Source: Streptomyces sp. Z26
GTDB lineage: Bacteria > Actinomycetota > Actinomycetes > Streptomycetales > Streptomycetaceae
Assembly: GCF_003665095.1 (NCBI RefSeq)
Contig: NZ_RCHV01000002.1
Coordinates: 2,476,001 to 2,540,000 of the forward strand
Length of the DNA: 64,000 bases
Direction of reading: 5' to 3'
A program made the translations under genes and the position numbers. The notes beneath the pieces are model-generated. The model was not told the DNA's origin. It searched no databases and saw only the letters and a list, made by a program, of their open reading frames with translations. The first letter of the stretch is position 1. Every line of letters starts with the position of its first letter. This document shows, one piece after another, positions 14,772 to 25,705 of this stretch.

Positions 14772-17552
14772 TTACGGGGTGAGCGCCATCTTGTCGTCCG
14801 TCCCCTTCTCGACCGCACCCTCCGTGAAGGCCCACGGCAGTTGCTCCCCGTTCGCCCATGCGTCCGTCTGGTCCACGTAGTTGGGGTGGTACGCGTGCCC
14901 GGAGGCGCCGGTGAGGTTGATCCAGCTCGACTCGTCGAAGTCGGCCAGGTTGACCACCATCCGCATCGAAGGCACCCAGGTGACGTCGTAACCGCCCGCG
15001 GCGTTCCAGCCGGTGGCGTTCACCGTCGCTTCACCTCCTCCCAGGTCCCAGGGGCCACGGTTGAGGAGCCACTGCACGAAACCGGGTCCCTCCGTGCCGA
15101 GGGTCTGGTTCTTGAGCATCAGGCGGTGCAGGCGTCCCCACGACCACGTGTCGATGTCCTTGCCGAGCTTGGACGTCAGCTCCCAGCGGGCGTCCTTCAT
15201 GGCGTGCCCGAGGAGTTCGTCGCGGTTCTTGTCGCCCGGCTCGATCCTGTTGCCGGTGGTCTTCCACCAGTGGCTGTCCGGCTTCTGGACCAGCTTGCGC
15301 ACGACCTCGAACCAGCGGTCGCCGCCGTCGGGCTGCGCCGCGTCCGCGTCCCGCTTGCCGCACTCCTCCACCAGCTCCGAGTCGCCGTCCAGGTCCTCCA
15401 GCGGCCCGGACTCGTCGGCCGGGGGCACCCGCAGGCACTCGCCCTCCACCCGCAGCTCCTTCGGCAGCTTGTTGCCGAAGGCCAACTTGAGCGTGTTCCG
15501 CCAGACGGCGTTGAAGTAGGCGGCGGCGGCCGAGTCCGCGTCCTGCGTGAAGTCCCAGCCGCGGAGGAGTTCCTGGGCCTCGCGTACGTAACCGTCCTTG
15601 ACGTCGATCTCCAGCAGGTACGGCACCAGCAGCCGGGCGATCTCGCTGCTGTCGTCGAGCTGCATGTCCTGCATGTCCTGCGTGGAGATCTTCCCGCCGT
15701 CCTCGGTCTTCTTCTGGATGAGGTCGTTGATGCGCTGGCTGCGGGCGCCGTAACCCCAGTCGTCCGTCAGCAGGTACGGGTACTTGTCCGGGTCCGTGAC
15801 CGCCTGGTTGGCGGTCACGATGTAGCCGCGGGAGGGGTTGTACTCCCAAGGGAGCGCGGACTGCGGGACGTAGCCGGTCCAGCGGTAGTCGGGGTCCCAG
15901 CCGGGCGCCGGGTAGCGGCCGTCGCCCTTGCCGCGTACGGGGATGGCGCCCGGCGCCTGGTAGCCGATGTTGCCCTCGGTGTCGGCGTAGATGAGGTTCT
16001 GCGAGGGGACGGCGAAGTCGCGGGCGGCCGCGCGGAACTGCTTGAAGTCGGAGGCCGCGTTCAGCTTGAAGACGGCGTTCATCGTCTTCGACGCGGTCAG
16101 CGCGGTCCACCGGAGGGACACCGCGTAGCCGTCGCCGCGGTCGGGCGCGGAGAGGCCGACGGGCGCCTCCTCACCGACCTGCGCGAGTTCGTCGTCGCGG
16201 TCGGAGATGATCGGCCCGTTGTTCGTCTCCCGGACGGTGATCTCGCGGCTCTTGCCCCCCGCGACCTTGATGACCTCCTTGCGGGTCTTGAACGGCACCT
16301 GCTTTCCGTCGTACAGGTACTCACCGTCCTCGATCTTCTGCAGATAGAGGTCGCTCACGTCCGCGCCCAGGTTGGTCATGCCCCAGGAGATGTTCTGGTT
16401 GTGGCCGATGACGACACCGGGCATCCCGGAGAACGTGAACCCGGACACGTCGAACGGGCAACTGGCGTCGACGCTGTTGCAGTGGAGGCCCATCTGGTAC
16501 CAGACCGAGGGCAGTTGCGGAGCCAGGTGCGGGTCGTTCGCCAGCAGGGGCTTCCCGGTCACCGTGTACTTACCGGAGACCACCCACGAGTTGGAGCCGA
16601 TGCCACTGCCGTTCGGCCCGAGCATGCCGGGGACCTTGTCCAGGGCGTCGGCGGCGGCGCCGAGCTGGGTGCCCGCGCCTTCCACCGCGTCCGCCGCGGC
16701 GGGATCGGCGGCCGGGTCGGCACCCGTACCCGACTCCGTACCCGCGCCGGACTCCGTACCGGCGCCGGACTCGGTGCCACCGTCCGGCGTCGTCCCCGCG
16801 CTGTCGCTCCCCGGCTCGTACTCGTCGGTGGCGTCGTTGACGGAACCACCCTCGACGATCGGCTTGTTGCGGCTGGTGGGGTACTCCGGGTAGAGGTCCT
16901 CGATCTGCTCCGGCTTCAGACGGCTGGTCATCAGGGCCCGGTCGATCTCGTCCTGCATGTTGCCCCGCAGGTCCCACGCCATGGCCTTCAGCCAGGCGAC
17001 CGAGTCGACGGGGTCCCAACGTTCCGGGGCGTAGCCGTGCTTGAGTTCCAGCGCGGCGTACTCGACCGACGCGGCCGAGCCCTCGTGGTCCGCCAGGTAG
17101 GCGTTGACGCCGTCCGCGTACGCCTGGAGGTACTCCTTGGTCGTCGCGGGCAGCCGCGCGTACTCCTGCTCCGCCACCTTGCGCCAGCCCATGGTGCGCA
17201 GGAACGCGTCGGTCTTCACCTGCCCGTCGCCGAACATCTCCGACAGTCGTCCGGACGTCGTGTGGCGGCGTACGTCCATCTCCCAGAAGCGGTCCTGCGC
17301 CTGCACGAATCCCTGGGCGAGGAAGAGGTCATGGGGGTTGTCGGCGTACAGCTGCGGCACGCCCTTGCCGTCGCGCTTGACGGTCACCGGGTCCTTGAGG
17401 GCCTTGATCTTGAGCGACCCGGTCGTCTGCGGAAAGGAATCGCGGACGGTGCCGATGCTCCAGTACGCGCCGAAGCCGAGACCCCCCACGAGCAGCAACA
17501 CGACGGCGATGACGATCAGACGGGCGCGTCGTGAGGTCTTCTTGGCGGGCAT
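14772..17552 (-). CDS. Penicillin acylase family Ntn-hydrolase
   Basis: A 926-residue secreted or membrane-anchored hydrolase. A basic N-terminus and one membrane helix (LIVIAVVLLLVGGLGFGAYW) are followed by the alpha-chain region (GVPQLYADNPHDLFLAQGFVQAQDRFW). A low-complexity linker comes next, then the beta-chain start GSNSWVVSG, where the Ser after Gly should be the autocatalytic nucleophile. Family members cleave amide bonds in beta-lactams, acyl-homoserine lactones or lipopeptides; the substrate is unknown. The linker holds three GTESGA-type repeats. The ATG at 17552 is preferred to 17597. Confidence 0.92.
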   Translation of the reverse strand: MPAKKTSRRARLIVIAVVLLLVGGLGFGAYWSIGTVRDSFPQTTGSLKIKALKDPVTVKRDGKGVPQLYADNPHDLFLAQGFVQAQDRFWEMDVRRHTTSGRLSEMFGDGQVKTDAFLRTMGWRKVAEQEYARLPATTKEYLQAYADGVNAYLADHEGSAASVEYAALELKHGYAPERWDPVDSVAWLKAMAWDLRGNMQDEIDRALMTSRLKPEQIEDLYPEYPTSRNKPIVEGGSVNDATDEYEPGSDSAGTTPDGGTESGAGTESGAGTESGTGADPAADPAAADAVEGAGTQLGAAADALDKVPGMLGPNGSGIGSNSWVVSGKYTVTGKPLLANDPHLAPQLPSVWYQMGLHCNSVDASCPFDVSGFTFSGMPGVVIGHNQNISWGMTNLGADVSDLYLQKIEDGEYLYDGKQVPFKTRKEVIKVAGGKSREITVRETNNGPIISDRDDELAQVGEEAPVGLSAPDRGDGYAVSLRWTALTASKTMNAVFKLNAASDFKQFRAAARDFAVPSQNLIYADTEGNIGYQAPGAIPVRGKGDGRYPAPGWDPDYRWTGYVPQSALPWEYNPSRGYIVTANQAVTDPDKYPYLLTDDWGYGARSQRINDLIQKKTEDGGKISTQDMQDMQLDDSSEIARLLVPYLLEIDVKDGYVREAQELLRGWDFTQDADSAAAAYFNAVWRNTLKLAFGNKLPKELRVEGECLRVPPADESGPLEDLDGDSELVEECGKRDADAAQPDGGDRWFEVVRKLVQKPDSHWWKTTGNRIEPGDKNRDELLGHAMKDARWELTSKLGKDIDTWSWGRLHRLMLKNQTLGTEGPGFVQWLLNRGPWDLGGGEATVNATGWNAAGGYDVTWVPSMRMVVNLADFDESSWINLTGASGHAYHPNYVDQTDAWANGEQLPWAFTEGAVEKGTDDKMALTP

Positions 17553-17763
17553 CGCTGTCCTTCGAGGGGCAGGTGGTCCTGGGCAGTGCTGGAGCAACCA
17601 TAGGCCGAACCGGTGAGCGGCCCGACAGGGACTCAGGGGAGTGGGGCGCCGGAGGGGCGTGGGTGCGGCTGATGAGGCGTCACACGGGACTCCCGAGTGG
17701 GTTCAAGATTCAAGCGATGGTAAATTGTTAGCCATGCGAACGAACTAGCGGGAGGAGCGGCCC

Positions 17764-19272
17764 CTGAGTATCGACCACCTCAATCAGCTCATGCTGATCA
17801 GCGCCGTCGTCCTGCTCTTCGCGATGGGCGCGATCCGCCTCTCGGCCCGTACCGGGCTCCCCAGCCTCCTCATCTATCTCGGCATCGGCGTCGCCATAGG
17901 CCAGGACGGCTTCGGCCTCGCCTTCGACGACGCCGAACTCACCCGCGCCCTCGGCTACGCCGCCCTCGTCGTGATCCTCGCCGAAGGCGGCCTCGGCACG
18001 CGCTGGCGGGAGATCCGCCCCGCCGTCCCCGCCGCCGCCGCACTGGCCACCGTCGGTGTCGGGGCGAGCGTCGGGGTCGTGGCCAGCGCCGCCCACTTCA
18101 TGGTCGGACTGGACTGGCAGGCGGCGCTCATCATGGGCGCGGTGGTGTCCTCCACCGACGCCGCCGCCGTGTTCTCCGTCCTGCGCAGGGTCCCGTTGCC
18201 CCAACGCGTGACGGGCACCCTGGAAGCCGAATCGGGCTTCAACGACGCACCCGTGGTCATCCTCGTCGTCGCCCTCTCTGAAGCCGGCCACGAGACGCCC
18301 GTGTGGTACGTGTTGGTGGCCGAGATCGTGCTGGAGCTGGCGATCGGACTCGTCGTCGGGCTCGTCGTCGGCAAGCTGGGGGCGTACGGACTACGGCGGG
18401 TGGCGCTCCCCGCCTCCGGCCTGTACCCGATCGCCGTACTCTCCCTCTGCGTACTCGCCTACGCCGGTGGCGCGACCGCGCACGGCAGCGGATTCCTCGC
18501 CGTCTACCTGACCGCGCTCGTCCTTGGCAACGCGAAACTGCCCCACCGTCCGGCCGTACGCGGCTTCGCCGACGGGCTCGCCTGGCTGGCGCAGATCGGC
18601 CTGTTCGTCCTGCTCGGGCTGCTGGTCACACCGCACGACCTGGCGGACGACATCGGGCCCGCACTCGTCATCGGACTAGCGCTGACCCTGGTGGCGCGCC
18701 CACTGTCGGTGCTGCTCAGCCTGCTGCCGTTCCGGTCGCCGTGGCAGGAGCAGGCACTGCTCTCCTGGGCGGGGCTCCGCGGAGCGGTGCCCATCGTGCT
18801 GGCGACCATCCCGATGGTGGCCGGAGTGCCGGGCAGCGAACGGATCTTCAACATCGTCTTCGTCCTGGTCGTGGTCTTCACCCTGCTCCAGGGACCGACC
18901 CTGCCGTGGCTGGCGGGCAAGCTCCGACTGCACGACTCGGGTGGCCCGCAGGACGTCGACATCGAATCCGCACCCCTGGAGCGGCTGCGCGGCCATCTGC
19001 TGTCGGTGGCCATCCCGAAGGGATCGCGGATGCACGGCGTGGAGGTCACGGAACTGCGCCTGCCGCCGGGCGCCGCCGTCACCCTCGTCGTACGGGACGG
19101 CACCAGCTTCGTCCCCCTCCCTACGACGATATTGAAACGGGGCGACGAACTGCTGGTGGTCGCGACGGACACGGTGCAGGACGCGGCGGAACGGCGGCTG
19201 TTGGCCGTCGGCCGGGGCGGCAAGCTGGCGGGCTGGCTGGGCACGGGCGGCAGCACCGCGGCACCGCACTGA
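17764..19272 (+). CDS. Potassium/proton or sodium/proton antiporter (CPA1, NhaP2-like)
   Basis: A 502-residue transporter with about twelve membrane helices. It has the conserved VSSTDAAAVFSVL and ESGFNDAPVVI segments, whose Asp residues form the ion/proton site, and LLSWAGLRGAVPIVLA. A C-terminal TrkA-C-like domain (VEVTELRLPPGAAVTLVVRD...) probably senses a ligand. No ATG lies near the N-terminus. A CTG at 17764, eight bases after GGAGG (17751-17755), is the likely start; the ATG at 17791 would clip the first helix. Confidence 0.9.
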   Translation: MSIDHLNQLMLISAVVLLFAMGAIRLSARTGLPSLLIYLGIGVAIGQDGFGLAFDDAELTRALGYAALVVILAEGGLGTRWREIRPAVPAAAALATVGVGASVGVVASAAHFMVGLDWQAALIMGAVVSSTDAAAVFSVLRRVPLPQRVTGTLEAESGFNDAPVVILVVALSEAGHETPVWYVLVAEIVLELAIGLVVGLVVGKLGAYGLRRVALPASGLYPIAVLSLCVLAYAGGATAHGSGFLAVYLTALVLGNAKLPHRPAVRGFADGLAWLAQIGLFVLLGLLVTPHDLADDIGPALVIGLALTLVARPLSVLLSLLPFRSPWQEQALLSWAGLRGAVPIVLATIPMVAGVPGSERIFNIVFVLVVVFTLLQGPTLPWLAGKLRLHDSGGPQDVDIESAPLERLRGHLLSVAIPKGSRMHGVEVTELRLPPGAAVTLVVRDGTSFVPLPTTILKRGDELLVVATDTVQDAAERRLLAVGRGGKLAGWLGTGGSTAAPH

Positions 19273-19392
19273 GGCAGCCCGTACGACTCGCACGCCCCGG
19301 CGCGGCCTGGAACGGCCACCGCGCGCGCGTGCCGAGACCGTGATCCGCGTCCGGTGGACTATGCAGCGGAAATACTGCACGATAGAGCGTCG

Positions 19393-19419
19393 TTAGCACT
19401 CCACAGGTAAGAGTGCCAG
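19393..19419. promoter_or_regulatory. CIRCE-like inverted repeat (HrcA operator candidate)
   Basis: The left arm TTAGCACTC (19393-19401) is separated by exactly nine bases from the right arm GAGTGCCAG (19411-19419). The CIRCE consensus is TTAGCACTC-N9-GAGTGCTAA, so 16 of 18 arm bases match. It lies 10 nt before the start codon of the FmdB-like gene and overlaps its ribosome-site region. Confidence 0.75.
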
Positions 19420-19428
19420 GAGGAAGAA

Positions 19429-19809
19429 GTGCCGACCTACCAGTACCAGTGCACCGAGTGCGGCGAGGGCCTCGAGGTGGTGCAGAAGTTCACCGATGAC
19501 TCGCTCACGGAGTGCCCGAACTGCGAGGGCCGCCTGAAGAAGGTGTTCTCGGCGGTCGGCATCGTCTTCAAGGGCTCCGGTTTCTACCGGAACGACAGCC
19601 GCAACACCTCGTCGAGCAGCTCTGCGGCCAGCCCGTCCTCGTCGTCGTCGGACTCCTCGTCCAACGGGTCCTCGTCGTCGGGTTCGTCCAACGGCTCGTC
19701 CTCGGACTCCGGCGCGTCGAAGTCGTCCGGTTCGTCGGACTCCGGCTCGTCCTCCACGTCTTCGGACAAGAGCGGCAGCAAGAGCACGAAGAGCACCTCG
19801 GCAGCCTGA
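19429..19809 (+). CDS. FmdB-family zinc-ribbon protein with Ser-rich tail
   Basis: A 126-residue protein. Residues 1-45 form an FmdB/CxxC_CxxC zinc ribbon (YQCTECGEGLE ... TECPNCEGRL). From about residue 60 the sequence is almost only Ser, Gly, Asp, Lys and Ala. The GTG start follows AGGAGGAAGA. The exact function of the family is unknown; it may bind nucleic acid or proteins. A CIRCE-like element directly upstream suggests heat-shock control by HrcA. Confidence 0.88.
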   Translation: MPTYQYQCTECGEGLEVVQKFTDDSLTECPNCEGRLKKVFSAVGIVFKGSGFYRNDSRNTSSSSSAASPSSSSSDSSSNGSSSSGSSNGSSSDSGASKSSGSSDSGSSSTSSDKSGSKSTKSTSAA

Positions 19810-19845
19810 CCGTACGCGCTCAGGAGCGCCCCTTAGGGTGAGCGC

Positions 19846-20679
19846 ATGAGCGAACAGGCAGAGATCGGCGTCATCGGCGGTTCCGGCTTCTACTCGTTTC
19901 TCGACGACGTGACGGAGGTCACGGTCGAGACACCGTACGGGCCGCCCAGCGACTCGCTCTTCCTCGGTGAACTCGGCGGCAGAAAGGTGGCGTTCCTGCC
20001 CCGGCACGGACGCAAGCACCATCTGCCGCCCCACCGCATCAACTACCGCGCCAATCTGTGGGCCCTGCGCGCGACCGGCGTCCGGCAGGTCCTCGCACCG
20101 TGCGCGGTCGGTGGGCTGCAGCCCGAGTACGGGCCCGGCACCCTGGTCGTCCCGGACCAGCTGGTGGACCGCACCAAGGCCCGCGTGCAGACGTACTTCG
20201 ACGGGGAGCCGCTGCCCGACGGCTCACGGCCCAACGTCGTACACGTGACCTTCGCCGACCCGTACTGCCAGACCGGCCGCGAGGCGGCGCTGACGGCAGC
20301 GCGCAGCCGCGACTGGGAACCGGTCGACGGCGGCACCCTGTGCGTCGTCGAGGGACCCCGCTTCTCCACCCGCGCGGAATCGCGCTGGCACGCGGCACAG
20401 GGCTGGTCGGTCGTCGGCATGACCGGACATCCGGAAGCCGTACTCGCGCGCGAACTCGGCATGTGCTACGCGGCGTTGGCCCTGGTCACCGACCTGGACG
20501 CGGGCGCGGAGACGGGTGAGGGCGTCTCCCACGAGGAGGTACTGGAGGTGTTCGGGCAGAACGTGGGACGGCTCCGGGACGTCCTCTTCGACACCGTGCG
20601 GAACCTGCCGACCGAACCGACCTGCGGGTGCGCCAGGTCGCTGGACGGCTTCGAGCCGGGCATCAAGCTGCCTTCCTGA
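19846..20679 (+). CDS. mtnP: S-methyl-5'-thioadenosine phosphorylase
   Basis: A 277-residue purine-nucleoside-phosphorylase-fold enzyme cleaving methylthioadenosine to adenine and methylthioribose-1-phosphate in methionine salvage. Visible motifs are GVIGGSGFY, the phosphate-binding PRHGRKHHLPPH, EGPRFSTRAE and the nucleoside-site MTGHPEAVLARE with VTDLDAG. It starts 36 nt after the zinc-ribbon gene. Specificity for methylthioadenosine rather than inosine is inferred from these motifs. Confidence 0.92.
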   Translation: MSEQAEIGVIGGSGFYSFLDDVTEVTVETPYGPPSDSLFLGELGGRKVAFLPRHGRKHHLPPHRINYRANLWALRATGVRQVLAPCAVGGLQPEYGPGTLVVPDQLVDRTKARVQTYFDGEPLPDGSRPNVVHVTFADPYCQTGREAALTAARSRDWEPVDGGTLCVVEGPRFSTRAESRWHAAQGWSVVGMTGHPEAVLARELGMCYAALALVTDLDAGAETGEGVSHEEVLEVFGQNVGRLRDVLFDTVRNLPTEPTCGCARSLDGFEPGIKLPS

Positions 20680-20797
20680 GCCGCTTCCTTTGGCTGTCGC
20701 CTCCGGTGGGATCCGTTCGCCGCGGTGCGGTGCGGCGCCGGGGCAGATGTGGCAGGAGAGCTTGCTGGGGCGGCCGTTACTCCTGTGAGTGATGCGG

Positions 20798-20824
20798 TTT
20801 TCCACAGCCACTGAGTTGTCCACA
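20798..20824 (+). promoter_or_regulatory. Two tandem DnaA-box-like 9-mers
   Basis: TTTTCCACA at 20798 and TTGTCCACA at 20816 lie in the same orientation, 18 nt apart. The second matches the Streptomyces DnaA box exactly and the first differs in one position. They lie upstream of the SAF-like gene, not at an origin, so a promoter-proximal DnaA or titration site is possible. Confidence 0.45.
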
Positions 20825-20900
20825 GGCTTGAGCGAGATCCGCAGAAACCGTGCACGGTAGGGCCGAAGTCTGGTCCCCCTCACGGCAGGCGGTGCTCGTC

Positions 20901-21644
20901 ATGTCCAGAAACCCCAACGCGCGTTCCGGTCGGGCCCGCGGCCTCTCCCGACTCGCCCGTCGTCGCGGCACCGGCTCGGGCCCGCGACGTGCCTCCGGCC
21001 CGGAGAGGACCCGCCCATCCGTTGACGTACGTCCGGCGCCCGGTGGCGGTCCGTTGGCGGGACGCGTACCGGACTTCGAACCGATCCGCGCGGGCTGCGG
21101 GCGCGGCGACGGTCGGCACCGTCTGCGGCGGGCCGTGCGGCGACGACGGGGCACGCTGGCCGCCGGGCTCGCGGTGGCGGCCACGGCCCTCGCGGCCACC
21201 GCGACACAGGGGCGTGACGCCCCTACGACATCCGCTGCGGGGCCGGCTGCCGAACCGGAAGCGCACGCACGGCCGGAAGCCGTTCCGGCACGCGGGGCTT
21301 CCGAGTCGCCCCACGGGGAGAAACGCGCCAGCGGGCCGAGCGGCGGCCGTACCGGCCCGTCCACAACATCGGGCCACGAGACGGTGTCGGCGCCCATCCG
21401 CGTCGCGGACGCGGACACCGTACGGCTGCTGCGCCGCGGCGACCGCGTGGATGTCATCGCGATCCCGACGGACGCGGGCCCGGCACGGGTGGTGACGCGC
21501 GCCGCACGCGTGGAACAGGTCCCCGAAGCGGGTGAATCCTCGGCCGAGGAGGGGGCGCTCGTCGTACTCGCGGTCGCCCGTCCGACCGCCGACAAGCTGG
21601 CGGGTGCCACCGTGAACTCCCTGCTGGCGGTGACTCTGTGCTGA
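20901..21644 (+). CDS. SAF-domain-like (CpaB/RcpC-type) membrane-anchored protein
   Basis: A 247-residue protein. A very Arg-rich N-terminal region (to about residue 80) precedes one membrane helix (TLAAGLAVAATALAAT). A low-complexity Pro/Ala/Gly linker follows, then a C-terminal segment (IRVADADTVRLLRRGDRVDVIAIP) resembling the SAF-like fold of Flp-pilus CpaB proteins. Pilus genes are absent nearby, so the role is unclear. The ATG at 20901 is chosen; the frame is open from 20850 with no clear ribosome site. Two DnaA-box-like sequences lie upstream. Confidence 0.7.
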   Translation: MSRNPNARSGRARGLSRLARRRGTGSGPRRASGPERTRPSVDVRPAPGGGPLAGRVPDFEPIRAGCGRGDGRHRLRRAVRRRRGTLAAGLAVAATALAATATQGRDAPTTSAAGPAAEPEAHARPEAVPARGASESPHGEKRASGPSGGRTGPSTTSGHETVSAPIRVADADTVRLLRRGDRVDVIAIPTDAGPARVVTRAARVEQVPEAGESSAEEGALVVLAVARPTADKLAGATVNSLLAVTLC

Positions 21645-21743
21645 TCCGAGGAGTTGGAGATTGGACATTCCTGTCAAAGATCGTGCACGGTATTCGGCGT
21701 TCCGTTTCCCGTGGGTTGCAGTGGTACGAGAAGAGGCATTCCG

Positions 21744-22298
21744 TTGAGCGACGAAAAGCCGGGGCTCCTGACAGGCTTCAGGGACTTCCTGATGCGGGGC
21801 AACGTGGTCGAACTGGCCGTTGCCGTCGTGGTCGGCACCGCTTTCAGCAAGATCGTCGACTCTGTCGTGAAGGGGTTCATCAACCCCCTCGTCGGCGCGA
21901 TCGGCACGAAGAACCTGGACGCCTACCGTTCCTGCCTACGCGGTCCCTGCGAAGTCGACCCGACCACGGGGGAGACGGTCAGCGGCGTCCCGATCAGCTG
22001 GGGGACGGTGCTGAGCGCGTCCCTGACCTTCCTGATCACGGCGGGCGTCGTCTACTTCCTGATGATTCTGCCCATGACCAGGTTCAAGGAGCGGCAGGCG
22101 GCACGGAACCCGGTGGTCGAGACCGAGACCGGGCCCACCGAGGTTCAGCTGCTGACGGAGATCCGCGACGCGCTGGTCGCGCAGCGGATCGGCTCGCACG
22201 ACGCGGCGGCGGCCCTGGGCGCGCAGCGGGCGGGCAGTCCCGGGGGGACCGACAGCGATGGTGCAGCACCCGGGGGCGGGATCTCCACACAGAAGTAG
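21744..22298 (+). CDS. mscL: Large-conductance mechanosensitive channel MscL
   Basis: A 184-residue channel that opens under membrane tension to release solutes in hypo-osmotic shock. The N-terminal amphipathic helix GFRDFLMRGNVVELAVAVVV and first membrane helix are typical, as is the second helix TFLITAGVVYFLMIL. A TTG at 21744 (SDEKPG) is the likely start, with an AAGAGG ribosome site just upstream; the ATG at 21654 would add an implausible leader. The C-terminal tail is longer than in E. coli and Gly/Ala-rich. Confidence 0.92.
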   Translation: MSDEKPGLLTGFRDFLMRGNVVELAVAVVVGTAFSKIVDSVVKGFINPLVGAIGTKNLDAYRSCLRGPCEVDPTTGETVSGVPISWGTVLSASLTFLITAGVVYFLMILPMTRFKERQAARNPVVETETGPTEVQLLTEIRDALVAQRIGSHDAAAALGAQRAGSPGGTDSDGAAPGGGISTQK

Positions 22299-22320
22299 CG
22301 GGTCCGCCGGGAGCGACGGG

Positions 22321-22509
22321 TCAGAGGTGGTGCGGCGGCTTCTCGTCCAGGAACCGCGCGAGGTCCGACGCGCCACCGCCGCCGTCGGCGGGCCGCTCGC
22401 CCCAGCCGTCGTCGTCGGACCTGCCCCAGAGCCGTCCGGTGTCCGACGACTCCTCCCCCAGCGGGTCGTCGAAGACCAGGTGCTCGGACGGCTCGGGTCG
22501 GGTGCTCAT
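22321..22509 (-). CDS. Small conserved acidic protein, unknown function
   Basis: A 62-residue acidic product running from the ATG at 22509. It has a Gly/Asp/Trp-rich middle and ends in ASDLARFLDEKPPHHL, a tail I recall as conserved among streptomycetes next to the P1-peptidase gene. It is convergent with mscL (22 nt apart) and divergent from the peptidase. No motif gives a function. Confidence 0.65.
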   Translation of the reverse strand: MSTRPEPSEHLVFDDPLGEESSDTGRLWGRSDDDGWGERPADGGGGASDLARFLDEKPPHHL

Positions 22510-22538
22510 GCCATCAGGGTACGGGCACCATTGCCCCC

Positions 22539-23561
22539 ATGGACTCGCTGACGGATGTACGGGGTCTGCTGGTCGGGCAGGCCCAACGGGCAGGCGACGG
22601 CTGGCTGACGGGGACGACGGTGGTGCTCGCGCCCGAGGGCGGCGCGGTGGCCGCGGTGGACGTGCGCGGCGGTGGCCCGAGTACGCGGGAGACGGACGCG
22701 CTGGACCCGCGCAATCTGGTGCAGCGCGTCGAAGCCGTGGTGCTGACCGGCGGCAGCGCCTTCGGGCTGGACGCGGTCTCCGGCGTCGTCTCCTGGTTGG
22801 AGGAGCGGGGGCGCGGTTTCCGTATCGACGACGATCCAACCCATGTCGTACCTGTGGTGCCGGCGGCCTGCCTCTTCGACCTGGGCCGCGGCGGCGACTG
22901 GCACGCCCGGCCGGACGCGGGGCTGGGCCGCGAGGCGGCCGCGAACGCCTCCTCGACGGTGCTGCAGGGCAACGTCGGTGCCGGAACGGGCGCGGTGGCG
23001 GGCGGCCTCAAGGGCGGCGTGGGTTCCGCGAGCACCGTCCTGCCGTCCGGGGTGACGGTGGCAGCGCTGGCAGCCGTGAACGCGGTGGGGTCGGTACTGG
23101 CCCCGGGCAGCGGCGTCCTGTACGGCGACCTCTGGGACGCGGGCCGTCCCCCGTATCCGTCCCCGGAGCAGCACGCCGAAGCACAGCGGAGGCTCGACGC
23201 GGCCCGCGAGGAGTCGGCCCGTCGCCTGAACGCGACCGTACGGCCATCGCTCAACACCACGCTTGCCGTCGTGGCGACGGACGCCGAACTGACCCGCGCC
23301 CAGGCGCAGAAGCTCGCGGGGACGGCACACGACGGCCTGGCACGGGCCGTCCGTCCGACCCACCTCCTCAACGACGGCGACAGCGTCTTCACCCTCGCGA
23401 CCTGCCAGCAACCGGTGGACGGCGCCGCCCTGAACGAACTGCTGGGCGCGGGGGCGGACGTACTGACGCGGTCAGTCGTACGGGCGGTCCTCGCGGCGGA
23501 GAGCGTCGACGGGCCAGGCGGGGTGTTCCCGTCGTACCGCGAGCTGTACGGCAGCCCCTGA
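22539..23561 (+). CDS. P1-family (DmpA/S58) peptidase
   Basis: A 340-residue N-terminal-nucleophile aminopeptidase. It has the family segments LTGGSAFGLDAVSGVV near residue 70 and the self-cleavage/nucleophile region GGVGSASTVLPSGVTV near residue 165, where the Ser after Gly should become the free N-terminus. Members include D-aminopeptidase DmpA and beta-peptidyl aminopeptidases. There is no signal peptide, so it is probably cytoplasmic. The substrate is unknown. Confidence 0.88.
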   Translation: MDSLTDVRGLLVGQAQRAGDGWLTGTTVVLAPEGGAVAAVDVRGGGPSTRETDALDPRNLVQRVEAVVLTGGSAFGLDAVSGVVSWLEERGRGFRIDDDPTHVVPVVPAACLFDLGRGGDWHARPDAGLGREAAANASSTVLQGNVGAGTGAVAGGLKGGVGSASTVLPSGVTVAALAAVNAVGSVLAPGSGVLYGDLWDAGRPPYPSPEQHAEAQRRLDAAREESARRLNATVRPSLNTTLAVVATDAELTRAQAQKLAGTAHDGLARAVRPTHLLNDGDSVFTLATCQQPVDGAALNELLGAGADVLTRSVVRAVLAAESVDGPGGVFPSYRELYGSP

Positions 23562-23572
23562 ACGCCGGACCG

Positions 23573-25701
<2,129 letters not shown>

Positions 25702-25705
<4 letters not shown>

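Noticed and set aside
14106..17534. A long plus-strand frame opposite the penicillin-acylase gene
   Set aside because: The minus strand carries a full Ntn-hydrolase with signal/membrane helix and a nucleophile motif. The opposite frame is low-complexity and lacks any motif.
19620..19806. Possible CRISPR or satellite array in the Ser-codon repeats
   Set aside because: The repetition is degenerate codon repetition inside one frame with no spacers. It encodes a Ser-rich tail.
20798..20824. A replication origin at the DnaA-box-like pair
   Set aside because: Only two boxes are present, with no AT-rich unwinding region and no dnaA/dnaN/gyrB genes. Streptomyces oriC has many boxes.
22506..23411. 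Minus-strand frames opposite the P1 peptidase
   Set aside because: Codon-position bias and recognisable motifs support only the plus-strand peptidase in this interval.
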